A stretch of 45,922 bases of DNA from Pseudomonadota bacterium. Its GTDB lineage: Bacteria > Desulfobacterota > Syntrophorhabdia > Syntrophorhabdales > Syntrophorhabdaceae. The stretch covers positions 1 through 45,922 of the forward strand of contig JAPLKA010000015.1 of assembly GCA_026388315.1 (NCBI GenBank), in the 5' to 3' direction. The position numbers and the translations under genes are program-made. This document shows, piece after piece, positions 40,265 to 45,922 of the stretch. The notes beneath the pieces are model-generated. The model saw only the letters and a list, made by a program, of their open reading frames with translations. It was not told where the DNA came from and made no database searches. How positions within the stretch are numbered: position 1 is the first letter of the stretch; each line of letters opens with the position of its first letter.

Positions 40265-41551
40265 CTACTTTTCGGCAAAGTAATTCTCCACAAGCTTCAT
40301 TGAGCAGTAGTCGCCGCACATGCTGCATACATCATTGTGAAGTTTTCTCCCTTCCCTGAAATCCATAATCTTTTTCGGGTCAATGGCACAGTGAAGCTGG
40401 CCTTCCCAGTCAAGCGCTTTTCTATAGGTTGACATCATTCTGTCGAGGTCGAGGGCTTTTCTGTTTCCCCTGGCAAGATCGGCCGCATGAGCGGCAATCT
40501 TTGCCACGATCACTCCGTCCCTCACTTCATTCGGGGTGGGTAGCCCGAGATGTTCTGATGGGGTAACGTAGCAGAGAAAATCTGCCCCGTGATAGCCCGC
40601 AAGAGCTCCGCCGATAGCAGCGGTGACATGATCATAACCTGGTGCTATATCCGTAACAATAGGACCGAGGACATAGAAGGGGACATCATCGCACAGTCTC
40701 TTCTGGAGGACAATATTGGCCTCTATCTGGTTCATGGGCATATGACCAGGGCCCTCTATCATGACCTGTACTCCTTGCGCAAGAGCCCTTTTACATAGTT
40801 CCCCGAGAATAATGAGTTCCTCTATCTGCCCCCTGTCTGTGGCATCGGCTATGCAGCCCGGTCTTAATCCATCTCCTAAGCTCAGGGTCATATCGTACAT
40901 CTTCGCAATGGCGATGAGCCTGTCGTAATCTTCGAAGAGAGGGTTCTCTCTGTTATTAACGATCATCCACTCGGCGAGGAAGGCACCTCCCCTGCTCACA
41001 ATGCCGGTAACCCTTCCCTGGCGCTTCAGTCTCTCCAGGGAGCGCATGGTTACCCCGCAGTGGACGGTTATGAAATCGACCCCATCCCTGCCGTGCTGGT
41101 CAATGACCTCAAAAATGTCTTCGGGGTCTAACTTGGTGATGGCTTTCCTCCTTTTCACCGCCTCTGTCACTGCCTGATAAATAGGAACTGTTCCTACGGG
41201 GATACCCGCCTCTTCTATAATGATCTTACGTATTTCGTGCAAGTTGCCGCCGGTACTCAAGTCCATTATTGTATCAACCCCGGCGTCCCTTGCCACTTTA
41301 AGTTTCTCTAATTCTTCCTTGATGTCTGCTCTCTCGGGGGAAGTGCCGATATTTGCATTTACCTTCACGCTGAGGCCTTTCCCCACTCCTTTGGGGGTTA
41401 CACCCCTATGCCTGTTGCTGGCAAGGATTGCAACCTTTCCTTCTGCGATATAAGAAGAAAGAATCTCCGGGCTGATCCCTTCACTGTCGGCCACATGAGC
41501 TACGGCTTTAGTGATCTTTCCGTTGCGTGCTGCGATCAGTTGGTTCTTCAT
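40265..41551 (-). CDS. thiC: ThiC-family radical SAM enzyme (ThiC or BzaF)
   Basis: 428 residues. ThiC core: VKVNANIGTSPERADIKEELEKLKVARDAGVDTIMDLSTGGN; EGPGHMPMNQIEANI; GPIVTDIAPGYDHVTAAIGGALAGYHGADFLCYVTPSEHLGLP. The C-terminal cluster motif is CSMCGDYC, with one residue fewer between the second and third Cys than in standard ThiC. ThiC makes HMP-phosphate from AIR for thiamine; the paralogue BzaF makes hydroxybenzimidazole for cobamides from the same substrate. Short length and context cannot decide between them. Leader is structured but lacks a clear TPP riboswitch. The start overlaps a five-codon mini-ORF. Confidence 0.83.
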   Translation of the reverse strand: MKNQLIAARNGKITKAVAHVADSEGISPEILSSYIAEGKVAILASNRHRGVTPKGVGKGLSVKVNANIGTSPERADIKEELEKLKVARDAGVDTIMDLSTGGNLHEIRKIIIEEAGIPVGTVPIYQAVTEAVKRRKAITKLDPEDIFEVIDQHGRDGVDFITVHCGVTMRSLERLKRQGRVTGIVSRGGAFLAEWMIVNNRENPLFEDYDRLIAIAKMYDMTLSLGDGLRPGCIADATDRGQIEELIILGELCKRALAQGVQVMIEGPGHMPMNQIEANIVLQKRLCDDVPFYVLGPIVTDIAPGYDHVTAAIGGALAGYHGADFLCYVTPSEHLGLPTPNEVRDGVIVAKIAAHAADLARGNRKALDLDRMMSTYRKALDWEGQLHCAIDPKKIMDFREGRKLHNDVCSMCGDYCSMKLVENYFAEK

Positions 41552-41585
41552 CTGTACCGTTCCATAATGGTATTTTCCGCCTTTT

Positions 41586-41644
41586 CCTCCAGGTGTAATC
41601 TATTCCGTATTCGGGGCCTGTCTCATTTCAAGCAACCTGCCCCG
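41586..41644 (-). promoter_or_regulatory. Structured leader of the ThiC-family gene, possible pseudoknot
   Basis: CGGGGC pairs with GCCCCG (stem of 6). AGGT within its loop can pair with ACCT directly 5' of a GGAGG. A TGAGA lies in the loop. An H-type pseudoknot next to a ribosome site resembles small riboswitches. The P4/P5 parts of a TPP riboswitch are not visible. Confidence 0.4.
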
Positions 41645-41678
41645 ATAAGAATATACTTCCCCCAGCTACATTAAAGGT

Positions 41679-42014
41679 CTAATGGTCACAGGTATTTGCG
41701 CCTGTCTGCAATGTTCCTTTCAGGTATTGCTCCACCGCTTCTCTGGGGGTTTCACTCTGTGCGCCGGTAACCACCTGGACGCCTTGCTGGGCAAAAAGCT
41801 GCTGCGCACGGCTGCCCATACCTCCGGCTATGATGCAGTTGACGCCCTGCTGAGAAAGCCATGGGGGCAAAAGTCCCGGTTCGTGCGGCGGCGGGGTAAC
41901 ATAGGTCTCGTTTACAATTGTGCCGTCCTTATTGGCGTCAATAAGTGCAAATGCCTCACAGTGGCCGAAGTGGGCACACAACTTTCCCTCATTTGTTGGT
42001 ACTGCAAATTTCAT
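41679..42014 (-). CDS. Possible free ORP domain from internal start in mrpORP
   Basis: A strong ribosome site, AAGGAGGATTCC, lies right before the ATG of MKFAVPTNEGKL, the exact start of the ORP domain. Initiation here would give a 111-residue stand-alone ORP protein. Inference; no separate promoter is needed. Confidence 0.45.
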   Translation of the reverse strand: MKFAVPTNEGKLCAHFGHCEAFALIDANKDGTIVNETYVTPPPHEPGLLPPWLSQQGVNCIIAGGMGSRAQQLFAQQGVQVVTGAQSETPREAVEQYLKGTLQTGANTCDH

Positions 42015-42932
42015 GGAATCCTCCTTTTTTGATATAGTGTTTCCTTCCCCGTCCTTTTTGTTCTGAGAGGAGGAAACTACAGGTATTTCTTTTTCAGTGT
42101 CTGCATTGGGTAAGGTTTGTCCGCTTTTTTTAAAATGAACGATTTGCTCGACAATCTCATCGAATTTTTTCGCGGTCTTTGTTTCGGAATAAAAGTGCAT
42201 ATACGGTTGCTCTTCATCTCCGCTCTTTACGATATCAGGATCAAGAGGGATACTGCCCAGAAATGGTATTCCATAGCTTTTCGCCAATCTCTCGCCGCCT
42301 CCGGAAGAGAATATGTTTATCTCCTTACCGCAGTCGGGGCAAACAAACCCGCTCATGTTTTCAATAATCCCCGCGATGGGAAGGTTGAGCTGCCCGCAGA
42401 AGGTGATGCATTTCTCCACATCAATTGTTGCCATCTGCTGAGGCGTGGTGACAATGATTGCGCTTCCTTTTGCGGCCAAAAACTGCGCGATGGAGAGAGG
42501 TTCGTCACCCGTTCCGGGAGGACAGTCCACTACAAGGGCATCAAGGTCTCCCCATGCAACATTCTGGAGAAACTGCCGGATTATATTTGCCTTCATCGGT
42601 CCTCTCCAGATAACGGCCTGTTCGTTTCCGCCAAGCAGTAATCCCATTGAGACAACTTTAATCTGACCGTATACCTCAATAGGGACAATCTCTTCATTTG
42701 CAACACCTGCCCGTATCCCGGAGAGACCGAGCAATTTCGGCACACTCGGACCGTGGATATCCACATCGAGTATACCGGTCCTTAAGCCCCTCAGAGAAAG
42801 ACTAAGGGCAAGATTAACCGCAACCGTACTTTTTCCCACACCGCCCTTTCCCGAGAGAACGATAAAGACGCGGGCGATTCTGTCAAGCTTCGTTTTCATT
42901 GCTAATTCATCAACTGCTTCTTCACAACTCAT
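41679..42932 (-). CDS. mrp: Mrp/NBP35 ATPase fused to an ORP/NifX domain (MrpORP)
   Basis: 417 residues. Mrp ATPase about 1-265: VLSGKGGVGKSTVAVNLALSL (deviant Walker A), LDVDIHGPSVPKLLGL, VVDCPPGTGDEPL and the Fe-S site FVCPDCGKE. A linker (about 270-305) leads to a NifX/ORP domain (MKFAVPTNEGKLCAHFGHCEAF; NCIIAGGMGSRAQQLFAQQGV). Matches MrpORP of Desulfovibrio, a carrier that helps assemble the Mo-Cu cluster of ORP and takes part in cell division. ATG 42932 overlaps the upstream stop. An internal AAGGAGGATTCCATG starts the ORP domain at 42014. Confidence 0.87.
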   Translation of the reverse strand: MSCEEAVDELAMKTKLDRIARVFIVLSGKGGVGKSTVAVNLALSLSLRGLRTGILDVDIHGPSVPKLLGLSGIRAGVANEEIVPIEVYGQIKVVSMGLLLGGNEQAVIWRGPMKANIIRQFLQNVAWGDLDALVVDCPPGTGDEPLSIAQFLAAKGSAIIVTTPQQMATIDVEKCITFCGQLNLPIAGIIENMSGFVCPDCGKEINIFSSGGGERLAKSYGIPFLGSIPLDPDIVKSGDEEQPYMHFYSETKTAKKFDEIVEQIVHFKKSGQTLPNADTEKEIPVVSSSQNKKDGEGNTISKKEDSMKFAVPTNEGKLCAHFGHCEAFALIDANKDGTIVNETYVTPPPHEPGLLPPWLSQQGVNCIIAGGMGSRAQQLFAQQGVQVVTGAQSETPREAVEQYLKGTLQTGANTCDH

Positions 42933-43813
42933 GCTTCCTCCAATATATCGTGTAGTTTTGTATAGATTTCCCGTATTGCCCCGCTTGCTGCACATTCAGG
43001 GGCAAAATCAAGGATTGTCTTCGCTTCTTTTTGTGCCTTTGTAATGGCTGTTTCATAGGGTATCTGTCCGAGAAAAATGAGATCATTTTCAGCACAGTAT
43101 TGCTTCATTTCTCTTGTGTATCCGGGGTGTATGTCCCATTTGTTTACCACCAGAGCGGTTTTAACCTGAAAATGATGCGTCAGCTCGACAATGCGCTTCA
43201 GATCGTGGATGCCTGACGGGGTTGGCTCTGTCACCACAACCGCCAGATGTGTTCCTGTAATTGATGAAATCACAGGGCATCCAATTCCCGGAGGGCCATC
43301 GATAAGGATAAAATTTACACCGGTCTTTACAGCTTCTTCACGGGCCTCGTTTCTCACCGCAGCGACAAGCTTTCCTGAATTGTCTTCGCCGGGCAGCAGT
43401 TCTGCAAAGACGAAGCGCCCATTGCCGGAGATGCTGCAGATATAATAATGTCCTGCGAGTCGAGGGGAAAAATCTACCGCCTTTGCGGGGCAGAGAAAAT
43501 AACAGGCACCGCAGCCTTCACAGGAAAACGGATCAATCACAAAATTTTCAGATATAGCGTCATAACGACATGCCTCTTTGCAGGCGCCACACTTCGTGCA
43601 GCGTTCCGGGTCGATCTTTGCTTTTTTCCCTCCTGTGAATTCTTTTGTCTGGAGCACCTCCTCCGGTTGCAGGATTAAATGGAGATTGGCGGCATCTACA
43701 TCACAATCTGCTATTATCCTATCCTGAAATAGAGAGGAAAGCGCTCCCGCAAGTGAAGTTTTTCCTGTTCCGCCTTTTCCGCTTATGATTACCATTTCTT
43801 TTATGTTTGTCAT
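42929..43813 (-). CDS. ParA/MinD-like ATPase with 2[4Fe-4S] ferredoxin insert (ORP-type)
   Basis: 294 residues. Walker A IISGKGGTGKTSLAGALSS, then ferredoxin motifs CTKCGACKEACRYDA and CEGCGACYFLCPAKA (about 72-115), switch FILIDGPPGIGCPVISS and VTEPTPSGIHDLKR. This family forms the Orp3/Orp4 pair in the Desulfovibrio ORP complex. It probably uses ATP to insert or move a cluster and may also help place the division site. Overlaps mrpORP by 4 bp and follows its partner by 1 bp. Confidence 0.87.
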   Translation of the reverse strand: MTNIKEMVIISGKGGTGKTSLAGALSSLFQDRIIADCDVDAANLHLILQPEEVLQTKEFTGGKKAKIDPERCTKCGACKEACRYDAISENFVIDPFSCEGCGACYFLCPAKAVDFSPRLAGHYYICSISGNGRFVFAELLPGEDNSGKLVAAVRNEAREEAVKTGVNFILIDGPPGIGCPVISSITGTHLAVVVTEPTPSGIHDLKRIVELTHHFQVKTALVVNKWDIHPGYTREMKQYCAENDLIFLGQIPYETAITKAQKEAKTILDFAPECAASGAIREIYTKLHDILEEA

Positions 43814-43814
43814 C

Positions 43815-44681
43815 TCACCTCCCGCCCTTTTTCTTTCCCAATAATCTTCCGATGTTTACAGCAAGTTCCATAAACTGGTCTATGTAGAGAGGAAGGGTCT
43901 TGATAATCAGTTCTCCCCGGGAATAGCAGCGGGCGATCTCTATATCTTCAGGCAGCACCATAAGCACAGGCAGGCTGTTGTTTAATAGATATGTTACGAG
44001 CGGGGGAAATTCACCGTTCTGCCGGTTAATCACAACGCCGATCGGTTTTCCCAGATTCTGAGCCACGGAAACTGCGATTTGCAGGTCATGCAGCCCGAAA
44101 GGTGTTGGTTCTGTCACCATTACGACTACATCCGCATCGTGAATCGTTTTTACCACCGGGCATGAGGTGCCCGGAGGGGCATCGATGACCCGGATATGCT
44201 CTTTTCTGTATTGGTGTTTTACCTCCTGAATGACAGGACCAGCCATAGGCTCGCCTACGTTGAGAATACCATGGACAAAATCAATGTCCTGAATTGCCTT
44301 TCCCTTCTCGATGAATCCTATTTCCCGTTTACCTTCACTGATTGCCTCTTCCGGGCAGATGCTGACACAGAGTCCACAGCCGTGACAGAGCTCAGGGAAA
44401 AGGAGTACATTCGACGGGAGGGTTACAAGGGCGTTGAACTGGCATTTTTCACTGCATTCGCCGCAATGGGTACATTTATCCTGGTCAATGACAGGCACCA
44501 TCACCATTGCCGGGGTTCTTGTATGAACCTCAGGCTTTAAGAATATGTGGCCGTTAGGTTCTTCAACATCACAGTCCAGGTATTGTACCTGCTGCCGGGA
44601 ATAGGCGAGAAAAAAGGCGAGGTTTACCGCTACGGTAGTCTTTCCTGTTCCTCCCTTGCCGCTTGCGAAGGCTATGTTCAT
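43815..44681 (-). CDS. ParA/MinD-like ATPase with 2[4Fe-4S] ferredoxin insert, second copy
   Basis: 288 residues from MNIAFASGKGGTGKTTVAVNLAFFL. Ferredoxin motifs CTHCGECSEKCQFNA and CHGCGLCVSICPEEA; ATPase IRVIDAPPGTSCPVVKT and VTEPTPFGLHDLQIAV. Start 44681 chosen for AGGTGAT seven bases upstream; in-frame ATGs at 44690 and 44699 are possible, the latter overlapping the upstream stop as ATGA. Partner of the preceding ATPase, together like Orp3/Orp4. Confidence 0.86.
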   Translation of the reverse strand: MNIAFASGKGGTGKTTVAVNLAFFLAYSRQQVQYLDCDVEEPNGHIFLKPEVHTRTPAMVMVPVIDQDKCTHCGECSEKCQFNALVTLPSNVLLFPELCHGCGLCVSICPEEAISEGKREIGFIEKGKAIQDIDFVHGILNVGEPMAGPVIQEVKHQYRKEHIRVIDAPPGTSCPVVKTIHDADVVVMVTEPTPFGLHDLQIAVSVAQNLGKPIGVVINRQNGEFPPLVTYLLNNSLPVLMVLPEDIEIARCYSRGELIIKTLPLYIDQFMELAVNIGRLLGKKKGGR

Positions 44682-44695
44682 ATCTTTCATCACCT

Positions 44696-44941
44696 TCATG
44701 CCCTCGTCATGGGTGTATTGCACTTCGGACACTTCTGCTCGTAACAGGGTAGCCCCCGCTGATGGGGCGCCTTTTCTCCGCACTGAGGACATACACACTC
44801 GCCATCCGGTCCTAATCCTTTTCCGCCCATCCTGCCCCTGCCTCCTCCGCTGCCGGCTCCACCACCTGCTCCCCGGCCTGTTCCTTTGCCCCCTGTCATT
44901 GGTCCTGTTCCAGTGGGTCCCGTTCCATCTCCTCTTGGCAT
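44696..44941 (-). CDS. Gly-rich zinc-ribbon peptide (DUF5320-like start)
   Basis: 81 residues. Begins MPRGDGTGPTGTGPMTGGKG, then a Gly/Arg-rich linker, then a zinc-ribbon CVCPQCGEKAPHQRGLPCYEQKCPKCNTPMTR. Combines the start of the DUF5320 proteins with the end of the 19222-19449 protein. Sits between the DUF134-ORP regulator and the ATPases, so likely part of the ORP machinery. Strong ribosome site AAAGGAGGTATTTATT. Confidence 0.78.
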   Translation of the reverse strand: MPRGDGTGPTGTGPMTGGKGTGRGAGGGAGSGGGRGRMGGKGLGPDGECVCPQCGEKAPHQRGLPCYEQKCPKCNTPMTRA

Positions 44942-44958
44942 AATAAATACCTCCTTTT

Positions 44959-45318
44959 TTACCAGTGTCCGCTCACATCGGGTCCGGTCATTTTAGCGAG
45001 TTTCCCCTGCTCGTACGCTTGAATTGCCTGGGCTGCAGTCATGCTGGACGCAGTGTACACATCAACACCGGCTGTCTGGAGCACACGAAATGCATTGGGT
45101 CCCAGGTGACCGCTGATGACAGTACCTGCGCCGGAATTAACAACATTTTGCGCACTCTGAATGCCGGCCCCCTGCGGAGAATTCATGTTTTTCTCATTGT
45201 CAATGACTTCATGGTTTTTAGTCTCACTATCATAGATAATAAGCTTTTTGCTTCTCCCGAAACGTTCATCCACTATCCCGTCCAGGGTTCCGTCAACGCT
45301 TGTTATTGCGACTTTCAT
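44959..45318 (-). CDS. Possible free ORP domain from internal start in DUF134-ORP
   Basis: AAGGAGGAATA precedes the ATG of MKVAITSVDG, the exact domain start. Would give a 119-residue free ORP protein, as for mrpORP. Inference from ribosome-site strength and position. Confidence 0.45.
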   Translation of the reverse strand: MKVAITSVDGTLDGIVDERFGRSKKLIIYDSETKNHEVIDNEKNMNSPQGAGIQSAQNVVNSGAGTVISGHLGPNAFRVLQTAGVDVYTASSMTAAQAIQAYEQGKLAKMTGPDVSGHW

Positions 45319-45717
45319 TATTCCTCCTTGTTCGTTTGAACGTGTATTGTCTTTCTGAAGAACAGATTTTTCTTTCCACCCGTGCTTGCACATGTGACGC
45401 CAGCCGCATGGCGGGGTGAACCTTTCATCGATCGTGACATTTCCTCCTTCAATCCTCAATGCCTTGCCGTTGACAACAACGTGGGCCATCTTTTCATGGG
45501 CCGACAAGAGCAGGCGGTGGAAGGTAGGCTGCGAGACATTCATCTGTTTTGCTGCATCTTCCTGTGGGATACCGAGGAGATCTTTCAGCCTTATTGCTTC
45601 CAGCTCATCGTGGCGGAGGACAACATCTTCGATCTCTCCCAGCTTTACCCCGGCAGGTTTGAAGTATGTTACCTGAGGGAAAAAACCAATATTTCTTACG
45701 CATCTTGGACGTGGCAT
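44959..45717 (-). CDS. DUF134 HTH protein fused to an ORP/NifX domain
   Basis: 252 residues. N-terminal DUF134 (about 1-100): PRPRCVRNIGFFPQVTYFKPAG, LRHDELEAIRLKDLLGIPQEDAAKQMNVSQPTFHRLLLSAHEKMAH, an HTH domain, and CGWRHMCKHGW. C-terminal ORP/NifX domain from about 133 (MKVAITSVDGTLDGIVDERFGRSKK; SGAGTVISGHLGPNAFRVLQTAGV). A likely regulator that senses a metal-sulfur cofactor; a palindrome over its own -10 suggests autoregulation. First gene of the ORP run. An internal AAGGAGGAATA starts the ORP domain at 45318. Confidence 0.85.
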   Translation of the reverse strand: MPRPRCVRNIGFFPQVTYFKPAGVKLGEIEDVVLRHDELEAIRLKDLLGIPQEDAAKQMNVSQPTFHRLLLSAHEKMAHVVVNGKALRIEGGNVTIDERFTPPCGWRHMCKHGWKEKSVLQKDNTRSNEQGGIMKVAITSVDGTLDGIVDERFGRSKKLIIYDSETKNHEVIDNEKNMNSPQGAGIQSAQNVVNSGAGTVISGHLGPNAFRVLQTAGVDVYTASSMTAAQAIQAYEQGKLAKMTGPDVSGHW

Positions 45718-45771
45718 ATATTATTCCTATTTAATTAAATTATATATAATAGCATGTTACAATTTCTTATA

Positions 45772-45785
45772 TGAATATATATTCA
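45772..45785. promoter_or_regulatory. Operator-like palindrome over the -10 of the DUF134-ORP promoter
   Basis: TGAATATATATTCA, a perfect 14-bp palindrome that covers the -10. A bound repressor here would block transcription; DUF134-ORP itself is the natural candidate. Confidence 0.5.
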
Positions 45786-45802
45786 AATTAGAATTTTGTC
45801 AA
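45774..45802 (-). promoter_or_regulatory. Sigma-70 promoter of the DUF134-ORP / ATPase / mrpORP run
   Basis: TTGACA (45802-45797), 17-bp spacer, TATATT (45779-45774). Predicted start about 45767, 50 bases before the ATG. Confidence 0.8.
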
Positions 45803-45922
45803 GAGCAATTTTTCTGCATTCGTAAAAAAATTAAAAAAACGTTGTTACTAACCCTACTTAGCGGATTCGACCCTCAGAATCGTTAATATTATTTTTCAGG
45901 TCACGTAATTCCAATAGGTTGC

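Noticed and set aside
41552-41678. TPP riboswitch before the ThiC-family gene
   Set aside because: A TGAGA and a GC stem are present, but the pyrophosphate-binding arm (GGATAATGCCAGC-like) is missing.
1-45922. CRISPR array, tRNA or rRNA genes
   Set aside because: No regularly spaced repeats, tRNA cloverleaf-like segment or rRNA sequence was noticed on reading both strands.

Overview
The window looks like the chromosome of an anaerobic Desulfobacterota (former Deltaproteobacteria) syntroph or aromatic degrader. The signs are: an HcrABC-type 4-hydroxybenzoyl-CoA reductase operon with the extra [4Fe-4S] loop in the FAD subunit; a DsrC-like / cytochrome b / HdrD-like membrane electron-transfer set; a UGA-encoded selenocysteine peroxiredoxin; selenium/molybdenum hydroxylase maturation genes; sigma-54 control; and many ferredoxin-type and Mrp-type Fe-S proteins. 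No tRNA, rRNA or CRISPR array was seen. The species is not identified and the taxonomic placement is inference.

Region 1 (1-7.6 kb) is a mobile and accessory area. A PAS/GAF sensor gene has lost its 3' end next to a resolvase C-terminus and a G-rich end that resembles a Tn3-family inverted repeat. A tyrosine recombinase gene is split in two by a complete RIT (recombinase-in-trio) element with perfect 29-bp inverted repeats and three overlapping recombinase genes. An mqsR-mqsA toxin-antitoxin operon follows. Its sigma-70 promoter has an operator palindrome exactly filling the spacer, and its predicted transcript starts at the mqsR start codon.

Region 2 (7.6-16 kb, minus strand) holds a small membrane sensor-like protein, the dsrC-like / cytochrome b / HdrD-like module, and hcrA-hcrB-hcrC followed by a transglutaminase-like gene.

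Region 3 (16-27.2 kb) is a metal, Fe-S and redox block. It contains a ModA-like binding protein, a ZIP transporter, a CDF exporter fused to a NifX/ORP domain, small Gly/Cys-rich proteins (DUF5320 type), an MBL hydrolase, a radical SAM protein, a CGGC protein, a DUF364 protein and a stand-alone ORP/NifX protein. A PAS sigma-54 activator lies between two good -24/-12 promoters. One drives the ORP-like gene; the other drives a DUF89 gene and an IscU/NifU-like scaffold.

Region 4 (27.2-31.2 kb) carries trmO, a DUF5714 gene, a PaaI-type thioesterase and an M14 peptidase. Remnants of one IS family lie at both ends.

Region 5 (31.3-45.9 kb) is a long minus-strand run. It starts at a DUF134-ORP regulator with its own promoter, then a zinc-ribbon peptide, two ParA/MinD-like ATPases with ferredoxin inserts, an Mrp-ORP fusion, a ThiC-family enzyme with a structured leader, MBL and DUF364 proteins, YqeB (EF2563), XdhC, NifU, a gamma-carbonic-anhydrase-like protein, periplasmic rhodanese, a Tat-exported MBL protein, a DsrE-like protein, the selenoprotein PrxU and a VKOR-like protein. 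The ATPases, Mrp-ORP fusion, ORP domains and sigma-54 activator match the parts list of the Desulfovibrio orange-protein (ORP) complex, here rearranged and expanded to four ORP domains. Both Mrp-ORP and DUF134-ORP have a strong Shine-Dalgarno plus ATG exactly at the domain junction, which suggests that free ORP is also made from each fusion gene. This expanded ORP / metal-sulfur system is the most interesting content of the window.
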